From Amoebidium appalachense (taxonomy: Eukaryota; Ichthyosporea): a DNA stretch of 64,000 nucleotides. This document shows, piece after piece, positions 1-49,881 of the stretch (position 1 is the first letter of the stretch; each line of letters starts with the position of its first letter). Made by a program: the position numbers and the translations under genes. The DNA lies in contig CAVNZM010000002.1 in the NCBI GenBank assembly GCA_963693365.1, forward strand, positions 7,068,001-7,132,000. Direction: 5' to 3'. The notes under the pieces are model-generated. The model was given only the letters and a program-made list of their open reading frames with translations. It made no database searches and was not told the DNA's origin.

Positions 1-11
1 GCGGGCTAAGG

Positions 12-202
12 GATCGAAACTCAGATGCAATTGATGACTTGGGCCCTCCCCGAGAATGGGCTCTGCTTATGACACACACTGTGCGCATGGCTGATGTTGC
101 ATACTTGAATGTTTGCCTTTGCATGTGTCCTGCACCGTGCTTCTCATCGTGTATGCATACTTCGTACCCTGTTCCGCATTCAAACCCTTCCCCCCCCCCC
201 CC
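12..202 (+). repeat. Dispersed poly-C-tailed repeat, copy 1
   Basis: About 175 bp ending in a run of C. It shares blocks in the same order with copies at 11221 and 16919: GGGCTCTGCTTAT, then a Cys/Val-free AT-rich middle, then TACTTCGTAC and CGCATTCAAAC before the C tract. The sequence left of it is too short to define a 5' end. Confidence 0.55.
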
Positions 203-203
203 C

Positions 204-290
204 ATAATAATAATAATGTAATAATAATAATAATAATAGTAATAGTAATAGTAATAGTAATAGTAATAGTAATAATAATATTAATATGTT
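204..290 (+). repeat. (ATA/GTA)n trinucleotide tract
   Basis: Runs of aataat followed by about nine aatagt units. The remaining 290-655 holds only a C/T-rich tract and no recognisable gene. Confidence 0.8.
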
Positions 291-655
291 GCATACTGTT
301 TGTGGGTGCTCTTCGTTTGTAACGATCGCAAATGTGTTGCGATTTCCTTCGTGGATGTGTACTGCACACTCCCTATAATACACTGACCCCCCCCCCCCAC
401 CCCTCCCTCCCCTCCCTCCCTTCCTCCCTTTGCCCCCCTTTCCCGCTCACCCCTCCTCCTTTCTTGCCCACTACAAAAAAGGGGAAATACCCCCCAAGAG
501 CCCATATGCGCGGTTTCATAATGTTGTCATGCTGTTGGGGTGTGGGCTGGTCATAATGGGAAAAAAAAGCACAGAGTGATTTGAGGCATGTGGTGTTTTT
601 GTCAGTGTGTTCAAACGTGGCAGAGACCTGCGGCTGACGTGTGTATGTGGCACAG

Positions 656-882
656 GGCAACATATGGACGCCCACGTTCTGTCACTCTGTAAGTCTCCTG
701 GAGAAGGGGGGGGGGGGGGTTGTCGCGCAAGGGGGTGATAATGATACAGTAGGGAGAGGGTTTATTAGCTTGCGTGTGTAAGCAAACACTTCATGCACGA
801 GCGGTGAAATTTGGCGAATCTTTTTCTTCTTCCCTTTTCTTCTTTCTTCCTTTTTTTCTTTTCTTTTTTTTTTTTTTTTTAA

Positions 883-920
<38 letters not shown>

Positions 921-1110
921 GGGGGGGGGGGCACATGCGAGCACGTGTTGTTTTTGGTAGTAGGATGAGTGGCAACGGGAGATTTGGTTTTAACCCATTT
1001 GGGTGTACAGGACGCGGTTTTCATCCATTGAAAACGGCATGATCCCAATGGATGTTGCTGCTAGCCCTTCAACAGTCACATGGGGGTACGTGCATGGTGC
1101 ATGCTCCCTG

Positions 1111-1194
<84 letters not shown>

Positions 1195-1367
1195 CAGAGA
1201 TGAACTTGGAGCGCCTGGGGGGGGGGGGGGGGGGGGGGGGGTTCGGTTAGTTGGGTTGATGAGTGGGGCGGGGAGGAGAGGGGAAGGAATAGTGGGTGGG
1301 TCTCGGGTCGGGGTTGGGGCCGTAGGATTGCGTGGGGAGGTGGAAGGGATGGAGGGAGGGGTGGGTT

Positions 1368-1416
<49 letters not shown>

Positions 1417-1644
1417 TACAGGTAAAAAAGTTTTAGGATTTAGACACTGATGCAGGAGTGGTGGGCAGGGGGACGGAAGCAGTAAGGTCAGAGGACACAC
1501 ACAGGCTGCATCGTGCAAACAGCCAGCCGGAAACGGTGTCCCCAGCCATGCGAGGTATACATATGTGCCTGTGTGCACGTGCCTGTGTGTGGGTGTGCTC
1601 GGGAGGATGTGTGATGTGTGTGTGTGTCGGTGCTTTTTTTGTTG

Positions 1645-1695
<51 letters not shown>

Positions 1696-2248
1696 ATGGT
1701 GTGTTTGGGCATGGAGAGCCAGATCAAGTACAAGTGCTAGAAGCAGCTGTATACCGTTTCTTGTGTGCACAGTGCCTGTGGCACCAGTGGGTGCCCTCAT
1801 ATATTGGGCCTTCACCTTTCACACAGATAACATCGAGTGCAACTTGTGTGATAAGTGGATTAGCAGACCTTAGAAAGCCCTTAGTCGTTTCGCATCTCCC
1901 GTACCCAGCCATCAAAACCACATACACTCCGAACAACCCCCTCCCCCCCCCCCCTCCCCCCCCCCCCCCCCCCCCCAACATCTTTGTAACGTCTTGTGCT
2001 GTGTCGTTTAATATTATCTCCCCAGCTCCATAGCTTCCCCCCTCTAAATATGCAACCCCCCCCCCCTCCCCCCCCCCCCCCCTCTCCCCCCCCTCCCTCA
2101 CACACACGTATGTACAGGTATGGGCCCACCACCTAGTACGTCACAAGCATTGCCACGGCTACACCATCAGCATCAGCAGCATCAACAGAATGAGGGCTTG
2201 AGTGGACGCAAGGGCTCAAAACGAAGCAAAAAGAAAGGGAAGACGTAA
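656..2248 (+). CDS. 3' exons of an unrecognised gene (partial model)
   Basis: Exon-like segments with good splice sites occur at 656-688 (donor gtaagt), 1011-1085 (acceptor tgtacag, donor gtacgt) and 1505-1554 (acceptor acacag, donor gtatac). Their phases fit each other and give short protein-like stretches (for example RFSSIENGMIPMDVAASPS). A clear terminal exon starts after tgtacag at 2118 and reads GPPPSTSQALPRL, a His/Gln run, then a basic tail SGRKGSKRSKKKGKT and TAA at 2246-2248. The link between 1554 and 2118 is unresolved; 1743-1860 contains further coding-like sequence in two frames. No family is recognised. The Lys-rich C-terminus could be a nuclear or nucleolar signal, but this is inference. 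Upstream exons may lie outside the window. Confidence 0.4.
1114..1193 (+). repeat. (GT)n microsatellite, about 80 bp
   Basis: Uninterrupted GT dinucleotides 29 nt after a predicted donor (gtacgt at 1086). G tracts follow at 1218-1240 and 1382-1415. Confidence 0.9.
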
Positions 2249-3044
2249 TACATATAGCAGGGCCCATGTGTGCACGACGGCGGTGGGGGCGGGCGCGGGG
2301 AGGGGGAGGGGGGGGGGGGGGGGGGGGGGGCATTGTATGCAGAGTGTTATGTGTATGAAATGGTTGTGTGGGGCTTTAAGCATTGTAGAATTGAGAACCT
2401 GGCACAAGGTGACACACACCATAGGGCATGCAGTAAATTCAGTTTGTGAACTCGTTATAGCATGGTTGCCCGGTATAGAGCACACAATGCAAGGTGAATA
2501 TCTTCGTGCAACAGGTTTTTTTTGTGCAGGGTTTTCTCTTTGACAACACGTAGGTAATGGTGGTGGCCTTATTTATTTATTTATATTTTATTTTTATTTT
2601 TTCGTCCCTGCTCGGGCTTCTTTTCTTGTGTAGTAGATGGAATTCGTTGTTTTGGTTGGTTTTTTGTAATGGTGGTGGTGTATGTGTCGCTGTGTGTTTT
2701 TTGTGTGTATTTGTGGGTGGGGAAGGGGGAGGGGGGGTTGTAAAATTTAGTAGCACGTTGTTGCCTATAGCTTATTTAGATAAATTCCTGATTAGATGTA
2801 TGATAGTGCAGGGTCATATAGTGTACAGTTAGGGAGCACGAAGGTGGGTAAGATTATCTATCTCAAGAATTGCACGTAGTTTATTATTACTTGTTTAGCA
2901 TGGTTATCCCGATGGCATATATCTAGTGGCATAATAAAAGGACTTGCAGCTAGGAGATAGCTGCCAGTGTAGTTGCAACACGTGCATCTGTGTGCACCCC
3001 TTTGTGGCCATGGGGAAGGGAGCCAAAAAAAAAAAAAAAAAAAG

Positions 3045-3093
<49 letters not shown>

Positions 3094-3199
3094 GGGGGGA
3101 GGGAGGGAGGGGCGGGGGAGAGAGAGAGACTCAGAGAGAGAACGAGAGAGAGTTGCATGGCAAAGGTGTGTGTGTGTGTGTGTGTGGTGTGTGTGTGTG

Positions 3200-3233
<34 letters not shown>

Positions 3234-5480
3234 AGGCTCAGGGGGAAGGGTTATATCGATATATCGATAGGTAGGGTGGCTTCATGTTGCAACCGAACAT
3301 CCATTAACCCAACACCAGATCTAATGATTTCATTGGCTCTGGCCAGACCCAGTCCTGACGTAAGTAAGCACGGGAACAGAAGTCGATTGGTTCCCTAATG
3401 TCGACATCGAGATTTTGGATTTCCGTTCGTGTACATTTTATGCGTGGCCGAGTTGAGCACATGGAAAAGGTCTTCCAAAATGTTCTATTTCATCAGAACC
3501 TTTTTAGAACAATTGAAGTATTAATTTGATAAAATTGACTGCTTTTTTCTAGGTGAAGGTGATAAATATGAGCTTCTGTCGACATCACATCCTGCCGACC
3601 GCTGCAGCTGGTCCAGGTGAAAGACCATCATTCACAAACCGGCAACGGTAAACATATGATATGTAACCAATGGCTGTAAAGATCGAAGCAGAGGTGGTGG
3701 GGTTTTGGGTGCGCTACCCGTTTTACCTCAAACTCAATCGTATTGTCAGAATTTCTAAAACGTATTGGCGGGGTTCGTCTCACTTAACGACACGTATAGA
3801 CCCCTTTTATTATTAAATTTGACAACCCAGTTAAGATAATTTTACACTCCTTTAGCCATTACACACCCCGTTAGACGAAACGGGGCTTCATATTCCGCCC
3901 TTGAGTGCCAAAATAACCACCTGACCACCTTTTACCTTGGAAAACACCCATTTTTATATGAAAACACACCAAAATACACTAATGTGACCTATTTAACTGC
4001 TAAGAAAAGTCAATACAGCACCTCACAGCATTACTCGTTTTGACCCCCTGGGCTTAATCGTTAATACGACGATTTTGAGTCGTAATTCAACCCCTGGATC
4101 GAGATGTTGGGTGAGACTAGGGTGAGATCTTGACAGCATTTGCTTTTCATGTTTCTGTTAGTGAATTAGACCGGAAGCGCTATTTTTATTTTATAAACTT
4201 AAGATTTACACTATATTCTTACTCCGTCAAAAAAAAAGTATCCGTTTATCTCTATTGGGAGCTGGGATATTGGATAGATCGGGTGCGAAAACGGTTCATG
4301 CATAGATAATCAATAAGGTAAAGAATATCGGTCGATTCGCAAGTTGATTGTAGTCACTTGCATGAGTGCTGTGCTGTCTCCCTGGCCTATAACATACCTT
4401 GTATGTTGCCGCAGGCGGCGACAGTCACTAGACAAAGTTTGATTTATTTATTTTTGACTCGGTTTTATTGATCCGTTTGATGAAGGCAACGTGCAGCCAC
4501 AGGCTACATAACCACCGGTATGGCCAACAGAACTGAAAAAGCCAAAGCTACGAAATAAAAATAAAGCGACAAGTGACAAAGGACACCAGCGGGCAAAACC
4601 TTAAGTGTACGTGTATGCGTGAAACTAGTTTGCTCCAACTAGTCATATGCATCGATGTTAACCAGACCACACTCCGCAAGAAGACATCATTACTGCTGCT
4701 TCCCAACAGGCCCCCCTCAAAACCTACCGAGGCACAGCAAGCAAGTCAGCCTCTAAAAGAGCAATGCAGACCAAATCTGAGCTAAAAAACAATCCCAACG
4801 GGCCCGGCCCCTAGATAACCCGGAGAAACTGCATCTAGCTCTCTGATAAGGTGGCCTACGTTGTGGCAGGACACACAGATAAAACACAATTACAGAATGC
4901 ATGCAAGCAAACCCGGTCATTGCCATACGACTGGAGGCCAAGGACTGGCAGTCACTTGGAAAGCTCCCCGACGACCAAGTAGCCGCCCCTCCACTCACGC
5001 AGCGCAGAAGTAGCTGAAGAAGTCGCAGCAGCCCACCGCCAATAGGTCGCGTAGAAGCGTAGACAGCGTGTAGAAGTTACCATAGGTTGCAGTGGACCAC
5101 CAGGCGTTGAAGAAACCACCTCTCAAGCGAGAAACTCCGCGAAAGGGAGATGCCCCCACACTCTCACAGCAGTAGGAATACACCAGGCCACACCACACAC
5201 ACGCTGCAGTCACGTTCCCCTGAGTGGGACTCCCTCCCACCACAAAAAGAAGAAACGAAAGCCTTTATATACCTGCCATGGTGAAGAATCGGGAAACTTT
5301 GAAAAGTTGACGTGACAGAGTAAGAGATCGAAGTGAAAGTTTGATCGCGCGTAATCGGATCTTACTCTACGAGCGGCGATAGGTTAAAAATGACGTAAGC
5401 CCAGCCTACCAGTAAAAAGAAGATATGATCTGCTTGCCCGGGCTTTTTTAATCAATGAAATTAAATGTTTACTTTAAAAT
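2249..5480. other. Intergenic region; no gene recognised
   Basis: 2249-3250 holds AT/GT-rich sequence with (GT)n and G tracts (3051-3098, 3165-3232). From 3260 the microsatellites stop and about 2.7 kb of ordinary-complexity sequence follows. Two short, Cys-containing reading frames lie on the minus strand at 5243-4995 and 4998-4753. They are preceded, in that orientation, by a TATA-like box (tatataaagg, near 5267-5276). No initiating ATG or known motif was found, so they are not called as genes. Confidence 0.5.
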
Positions 5481-5984
5481 GTTTGAGCATTCCGATTGGT
5501 CATTACATATTGAGTGATCTGATTGGTCAGTAGTACAGCCAGAAGGACCCGGCCGGAGACGTCCCGCAGCGTCGTAGGCCGGCAAGCCAGCGGGTATGTA
5601 CAAAGCCTTGGAGACTACAAGTTGTAAGTTGATTGGCTGTCGTTAGGTAGGAATCTCAAATAGATCTATTCAAAACTTTCAGTTCTTCCTCGGGGAGGAG
5701 TCACACTGGCAGACAGAAAGGCTTGACACGGCGGAAGGTGTCTGACGGCCGCCCGTGTGGCTTCCTAACGGTCTGCATAGGCTGGTTTGAGTTTAACTAT
5801 AGCTATAATAGCGCCCCGCTTTCCAAGCAGCTAAAGAATACATATCTGTATTCCTTGTTCTATGCAGTAGTGGACTCTCGAATCAATTAGAAAAGTTTGA
5901 AAAAAAAACGACCGGTGCAGCAAGCATACACACACCACGAACTACCCACAGTTCTATGTGCGGGACAACACACCAGTAACGGAG
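5480..5984 (+). promoter_or_regulatory. Putative QSOX promoter with three CCAAT boxes
   Basis: Inverted CCAAT boxes (ATTGG) lie at 5495-5499, 5522-5526 and 5632-5636. A perfect 7-bp inverted repeat (GAATACA/TGTATTC, 4-nt loop) lies at 5836-5853, about 130 bp before the predicted start codon. The block is free of microsatellites, unlike the gene that follows. Promoter function is inferred from position and motifs only. Confidence 0.35.
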
Positions 5985-18625
<12,641 letters not shown>

Positions 18626-19786
18626 ATTCTCTCCCTTCTACCCCTCCACACACGGCTATTTCTATTTCTAAGGGGGTTTACAATTCCCAACCCCGTGTAG
18701 TGGTTTTTTAATGATTATTATTCTTTAGACCCTGAATGCATGAATGTAACCATGTGTGAATGCGTGTATGTAGGCCTCGTGTGTTGCATTGTTGCAGTAT
18801 ATATACCATCCTTTTCGGTATCATTAAAAAATATCGTCTTAGCATAGATAGATAGCGAATCTATTCCCAACTCTGTACATACACACTGCACACCATTTGG
18901 TGTTCTTGTTCTGTCTGACCTGTTGAAGCTGTGTGCAGAATCGGTTGTCGGGTTGCAGTAACGAATATGCGGCATGTGCACTGTGTGCAACACGTGTGGA
19001 TTAAATGCAAAACCCTGACTGGTACAGTGTCTGTACATGTATTGGAGTTATCATTAGGAGTTTTAAAGAAAGTCTGAGTGCCCAGGTATGCTGGCAACAT
19101 AATGAAGCTGGTTTGAGACGAGCCTGTAGAAATTATACAGCTATCATGTATAGGTCCACCATTTTGTTCTTTAGCATGTGTGTGTGTCCGTGTGTGTACG
19201 CGTGGACATGTGTGTGTGTGTGTACGTGTGTGTGTGTGTGTGTGTGTGCGTGTGTGTGTGTGCGTGTCACGGTGTGCACATGTGACGGTGTGTGTGCGTG
19301 TGAGCTGGACGCGTGTGTCATGTCGGACAGGCAGGTCACTCAGTTTAGGGAGCCAAATACAGTTTCGTTACAAAAAGAAGTCGTCGTATTCATCTTGTCC
19401 TAAACATGAAATAAAACCAAAAGCCTACCTACACCCCATTCTATTTAAATTGTTTCTGGAAATTAAGGGGAGTTGTTTTCCATGAGACCTTGATGATACA
19501 GGACCGGAAAGGCTCGATAGATGCACACAATTCACAACATGCAGGCCGGGAGGTTTGAGGGGATTTGCGATGATGCGCACGCATCTAATGAAATCGCCCA
19601 AATAAATACGAATAGATCTAGATTGCTGTGTTTTACGCTGGCCTGTGCACGTGCAGCTGCAGCTGGGCACTACTATGCCAGTAGTTGGTAGACTTGACTA
19701 AACTAAGCTTGTCGATTAATTCTGCCTTTCCAAAACTCCATTCTCTTCTTGGCAGTTGTGCCTGTCGAAAGCTCCGTCTTCAGAAC

Positions 19787-19827
<41 letters not shown>

Positions 19828-19900
19828 CCCCCTCCCCCCCCCAGTCCCATTAATTCCCCGATACCTTTTCCCCTTCCCGCTTCATTTCCACGCCCAAACC
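18626..19900. other. QSOX 3' flank and spacer before the folate gene
   Basis: No gene seen. AATAAA motifs lie at about 19410 and 19599. A GT-rich stretch lies at 19176-19310 and a C tract at 19789-19842. Confidence 0.5.
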
Positions 19901-28992
<9,092 letters not shown>

Positions 28993-29915
28993 GGATTTGA
29001 TTGGGTGGCTGATTGATCTGGATCTAGATTGGATTGGATGTATTTGGAGGGTGGGTGGGCTGTGGATCTATTTTTAGATTAGATTGGATTAGATTTTTAG
29101 GTGTGATGGGGGGGGCGGGGAAGGAGGATGGGGGGGGGGGGGGGGGGGGGGGGGGCTATATGCGTTGAGTGACCGAACGTGCATGAATGATAATGAGGCA
29201 GAGGGGATTTTTGCTGTGGCTCTTTTTTGATTTTTGTTGGATGTCCTGTTTGATATTTTCGCCTATGATTGTTCTATCTCGCTTATGAATTGTTTTAATT
29301 TCACTATGATTATATGATTAGGTATAGTATCCCTGGTCATGGAATCTTAATAATATCCCGTTCTACGGTTACTCTCTGTGGATATGTATCATCGGACACA
29401 TAACATTACTGGTAAACCTAACCACCTTAGCTTAGCTATAGCTAGGGTATTGCACAGTATGAATGTGATTGTGGAATACGTAAGCAAACAAAGATACAGC
29501 TGACGTATGGCTGGCTTATACGAATTTTACTGCAGTACGCTATATACTCTTCAAATCGCCCAAATAGACAAATAAAGAGGCTCTATGATTTGTCAACATT
29601 CCTGAGATTTTTTGTTTACGAACGGGTTCAAGCGAGCGCTCTGCAAACTAATTCGTCATGATGACCAAAGTAATCTCGACCACAGGTAGACGTCGACGGG
29701 CACAAAGATCTCAACCCCCCCCCCCCCTCTCTCCCCTCCCCCGTCCCCCCCCCCCCAACATAAAAAAATAAACACACTCAAAAAACATGGAAACTAAACC
29801 AATGTGCGCACTAGTACTGCAGGCAAGAGATACTTGAACATGCAGAGCCCATCTTCAAGCTCTCACCACTGGTTTTGAGGGATGAGGGAGAGGGAGGGAG
29901 GGAGAGGGGGGAGGG

Positions 29916-29956
<41 letters not shown>

Positions 29957-30334
29957 GGGGGAGCCTCCGGGGACGAAGCTGGTTTGTTTGCCTATTCAAT
30001 TACTTGAAGGCCGGGGCTGGCCGTGATGTATCCAAATATAGAAATTTGGGCGGGAAGTTTTGGCGCGTAAAAAAAAAGGCTTTATAAAAATAAAATAAAA
30101 GTAGAAATAAATGACCGTCACTCGAGCCTATTACTATCAACATGTAGTGTGAGGCTAGTACTTAGGATGTCAATCACTGGGGTCTACCTTGGACTGGAGA
30201 ACTTTTTTAATCTAATGAATCGCCACAACTCTCATACTTCATAGCACGTGTTTCTGGGTCAACTGTTTACAGAATCTCGAGCATCACACCTGGACACCTA
30301 TATATGTGTAGCCCCATTCAACCCATGCACTCAG

Positions 30335-30367
<33 letters not shown>

Positions 30368-30552
30368 TTCCCCTCCCCCGCCCCTTCCCCTCACATCCGG
30401 GTACACAGAAATAGCCTTTTGAACACACAGTCAAAGGTCATCCTGTCACAGTAATAGACTATTAGTCCGTGTGGTCTCCTCTGCGCCAATTATAGGCATG
30501 CCAACTCCACGGTGCACACTTTATAGATAAACGATCCACGAATGCAATGTCA

Positions 30553-30591
<39 letters not shown>

Positions 30592-31433
30592 TGCGCTCCC
30601 ACCTCACACCAAGAAGAAGCCCCCGGGCCTGGTTCTATTGATCTCAGTTTCGTTCTGACAAATCAGCCTCGTAAGGGTAGGCACATTTGTGGCTCACAAA
30701 AGTACGCGTGGACATATTTACATACACACCCCGAAACTGTGCAGTCACCTGTCAAGATATACTACTTACTACCGTAATCTATGTTTTGAAGCGAACACCA
30801 AGGAAGTTCGGAATCCCAAGCCCAATATTAATTGCAACCTATAGCTAACTAACGCTCTCTTGTGACTCAAGTGGCAACATAACCAAACCTTGCTATTCAT
30901 GTATTAGCTCAGCCTAATATATAGATAGTGTGCCGAATATGAGGTACCGGTGTACATTTAACGGTCGAATCCGAGATCTAGCAATAGTTTAAGACCCAAC
31001 ACCAATCATTGAATACAATATCAACTTAATTATAATCATGGTACATAATCCCGCTGGGCTGCGCCAGGGCAAGCACGTACTCATCCGATCTGTCGTATCT
31101 ACGGACTTGGATGAACCAAACTTGTGTCGCTGCAGCCTCCGCACTTAGTACCAGTCTTTGGGAATTCGTGTCTCACGTGTGTATACAGTGCAAACAAATC
31201 GTGTATGTTAAATTTGTGCGATTAAAATTGTGCACACGGTTAATATTGGGGGGGGGGGGGGGGGGGATGTGTATGTGGTTGAAATTGAACGAATTTTGTC
31301 TATGTGGTTGAATTTATGTATGTGGTTGTGTGCTTTGTAACATCTGCCCTAATGTTAACATCGTTTGCAAGTTTATGTATATATGATATGTGTTTTTTGG
31401 GGAACTCCCTGGTTGGTGGCACCTGCCAAACCG
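28993..31433. other. Intergenic region between convergent genes
   Basis: No gene recognised. 28995-29100 holds GATTGGATT-like short repeats. G tracts lie at 29131-29155 and 29918-29955. C tracts lie at about 29716, 30342 and 30554. AATAAA is at 29571. The HPPK-DHPS gene (+) and the TSP1 gene (-) converge here. Confidence 0.5.
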
Positions 31434-32750
31434 TTAGGCAATAATAGGCACGTCCCTGTTATCCCCGTGCGACGTAGTGCCCCTCTCCATTGTGTTTCTC
31501 TCCTGCGCCATTCTCATTCTCCACAAAGACACCTGCTGACTGATGGGCAAATCTGCATCCCCGCTACCAACGTCCTTAGGAATCTGCAGCGCCGAACCAT
31601 CCTTCGGTGCAGCAACATGAACTAAGTCTCTCCTTGAAGCTGCCTCATTTCCATATTCACCGTTTTGGTTCTGTCTGCGCCGCCTATAGCAGAAAAACCC
31701 CACAAGGCCCAAAACAACCACCGCCGCGCCTACAGCAATGCCCGCAATGGCACCGACTGGCAGACCCGAGCTACCGTTGTCCGAACACTCCCCCAGGGTG
31801 CATTCCTGAGATCTTGTCTCATCACTGCACCTATGTCCCGACGAATCCTTGCAATGACGGACAGACGTAGCTGTACCATATCCACACCCGACCGAACAAG
31901 CCCCCCAGTCTGCCCATTCCTCACAGACAATACCAGGGCAGGCTCCCGCAGGCCCACAATCGTTTGAATTGCACATACCCTCGTACGTCCTGTTTGCAGA
32001 GGTGCACTCGGGTGTGTCTGGACACGTACGCGTACGTGTGTGGATGCCCCCTCCGCACGTGACCGAGCACGTGTTCCAGTCACTCCATGCCTCACACGTG
32101 CACACACCATCGCAGGTGGGTAGGTCGGGACATCCTTCCATGGATATAGTCGTGCATGTGGTAGGGGTAGTGGGAGGACACGTACGTGTGCGTGTGTGCG
32201 TGCTGCTTCCGCATGTGGCGGAACACGCACTCCACTCTCCCCACGGCCCGCACGCAACACATGGGTCGCATGGCGTAAGGATGCAATCTGCCGTGTCGTT
32301 GTTTCGCCTGCTGTCGCACGCCGCCCCCGTGACTGAATCTGTACACGTGCGCGTGCGTGTGTGCGTGCCCGTCCCACAGGTAACCGAGCATGTTCCCCAT
32401 TCACTCCACTGGCCACAATCACATGTAGGAGCTGTAGGAGTAGCCGTTGTTGTTGCTGTTACCGTGGCAGTGGGGGTGTTACCGGTGGCAGCGGTGGAAG
32501 GGCATTGTGCGGGGGTGCACGGTGTATTTTCAGTGTATTCAGCCTCAGACTGGCCTGGTTTCACACAGGGACCTGTAGCATTCTTGCACGAGTAGGTTAC
32601 TGTCTTTTGACAAACGTTGGTCGTATTAGTTGCACAGGGAGTTTCGCTGAGGACTGTGCATATGCACTCGCTTTGCGCGTAAACCGCACCTAAGGTCGAT
32701 AGACCTATGAGAACTACTGCTCGGAGCAGATACATCTTGAGGCTAGTCAC
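31434..32750 (-). CDS. Type I membrane protein with four thrombospondin type-1 repeats
   Basis: Single exon, 438 aa. Signal peptide at residues 1-25 (MTSLKMYLLRAVVLIGLS.., cleavage after VYA). A Cys-containing N-terminal region (28-84) is followed by a Thr/Pro-rich linker (85-108). Four TSP1 repeats lie at about 113-161, 167-213, 219-265 and 276-322, each starting WxxW (WSEW, WGEW, WSDW, WADW) with CSVTCG-like and HTRTRTC motifs. A Gly/Ala/Val transmembrane helix (332-354) ends in CYRRRR, then an 84-residue tail with one Trp (W410). The likely role is surface adhesion or matrix binding, inferred from TSP1 repeats in adhesins. It is intronless and microsatellite-free while its neighbours have 10-18 exons, so a retrocopy origin is possible. 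Upstream, TTTATTTCTAG just before the ATG could be a 5'UTR acceptor. Confidence 0.9.
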   Translation of the reverse strand: MTSLKMYLLRAVVLIGLSTLGAVYAQSECICTVLSETPCATNTTNVCQKTVTYSCKNATGPCVKPGQSEAEYTENTPCTPAQCPSTAATGNTPTATVTATTTATPTAPTCDCGQWSEWGTCSVTCGTGTHTRTRTCTDSVTGAACDSRRNNDTADCILTPCDPCVACGPWGEWSACSATCGSSTHTRTRTCPPTTPTTCTTISMEGCPDLPTCDGVCTCEAWSDWNTCSVTCGGGIHTRTRTCPDTPECTSANRTYEGMCNSNDCGPAGACPGIVCEEWADWGACSVGCGYGTATSVRHCKDSSGHRCSDETRSQECTLGECSDNGSSGLPVGAIAGIAVGAAVVVLGLVGFFCYRRRRQNQNGEYGNEAASRRDLVHVAAPKDGSALQIPKDVGSGDADLPISQQVSLWRMRMAQERNTMERGTTSHGDNRDVPIIA

Positions 32751-32837
32751 TAGAAATAAATCAGAACAACTTTAGATACCCTTCTAACTTCAAACAAGAA
32801 GTCCCTGGAATGGTGTTACGTGTACGAATTCGAAGCA

Positions 32838-32896
32838 GCCTGCGAACCAAACACTCTGTGTTTGGCAACCTGCGAACCAACCACCCTGTGTTTGGC
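32838..32896 (-). promoter_or_regulatory. Tandem 30-bp repeat with palindromes upstream of the TSP1 gene
   Basis: CCTGCGAACCAAACACTCTG and its 30-bp-spaced copy CCTGCGAACCAACCACCCTG each run into TGTTTGGCA. The first contains the inverted repeat CCAAACA/TGTTTGG (32847-32865). It lies about 100-145 bp before the start codon. The regulatory role is inferred from position. Confidence 0.35.
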
Positions 32897-32899
32897 ACT

Positions 32900-36400
<3,501 letters not shown>

Positions 36401-36403
36401 TAC

Positions 36404-48628
<12,225 letters not shown>

Positions 48629-49881
48629 TTTGTCATGTTGATGCACAAGCACCGGTTCAGACACTTGACCAAAGACACAGTTGCAAAAAAAGCATATCAC
48701 TATGCACGCAACCTGAGGGTTTGCTTGAGCCCACCGCTTTTATAGGTTTTTTTTTGGTTGGTTTGCTGTCTGTGCCGCGACTATTTTATATTTCGGCGAA
48801 CACGTTCACCATTTTCACACGCAAGTCGAGGTCGCCTGCCTGGTCGCGACTCGCGATGAAGACTCACTAGTCACTACTTGGGTTGGAGGATATAAAAAGA
48901 TGACTTCCATTGGGTGATAGTCACGTTGGCGGGAAATCGGACCCAAAAAAGGCATCCACTCGCCGATGCGAACCCTCGAGTCGAGGCTTATGATTTTTGC
49001 TTTGGCAACCCCTACCAAATACTGAGGCGGTGTCTCCTTTCTTTTTTTTTTTTTTTTTTTTTTTTTTTTGCCTTAAAAGGGCCGCCTGATTAGATGTTAA
49101 AACGTCGCACGTGCGGCAACACGTCAGTACGTGTTAGGTAGAAATAATATTCATGCATGCAGGCAGCGCTGCAGCCTTTCAGGCTGGCTGCCAAACTTGG
49201 AATCAAGAGCAACTTGCAAATTTGGCAGGACCCGGGGGGGTTTACACACTATTTCCAAGCCTTGTTGAAATGGCGAACCTGTTATGGTTAGCTACCTTCC
49301 AAATACGGTGCGTAAAGAAGCTCCGAATTTTGATTGGGGAATATCCATTTGCTTACATTCCTGAATTCTGACGCGCGACTTGTTTGTTTTGAAACTTTTG
49401 ACTGTGTGTGCCAGGCTGACAGCGGTGCTGGGCAAATTTGAACAGGAAAAAGGGAAACTGCTTGCCTGATTCTGACAGGTGGGGTGGTAGAACTGTGTGT
49501 TATCCACACAGTAAGCTCAAGGCGTGAGTTAAGTTGCGGTAAAGTTGTACAACACGTTTGCCCAGGAAAACACACACGCACACTGAGCTTACTTACTCAA
49601 ACACAACACACGCGCACTCGTTCACCACACATACACGCACAGATCCAGGCTTTCACTCATACAGACATGAAAGAAAAACAGGCGAGTAAAAGACTTGCCA
49701 ACCACGCTTTTTTGTTTGTTGTACATCAAAACGGCTAAAGGAAGTTTTGACGAATCATTGAGGTCATTGATTGCATGAGACGAGTAAGTGTACTAAAAGG
49801 ACACCAACACGTTAGCTTCTAGGGTCAACCAAGTTCACGTGTGCACAAAGACAGAACAACCCCCGCATTTTCTAGAACAAA
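48629..49881. other. Spacer between divergently oriented genes
   Basis: No gene recognised. It contains an ATTGG box near 48913, a T tract of about 29 nt (49041-49069) and CA-rich sequence near 49570-49640. It probably holds the divergent promoters of the large minus gene and the + strand ORF starting at 49882. Confidence 0.4.

Noticed and set aside
31730-32595. Two other frames of about 200 codons overlapping the TSP1 gene
   Set aside because: Shadows of the real minus-strand frame; they lack a signal peptide, domain motifs and sensible composition.
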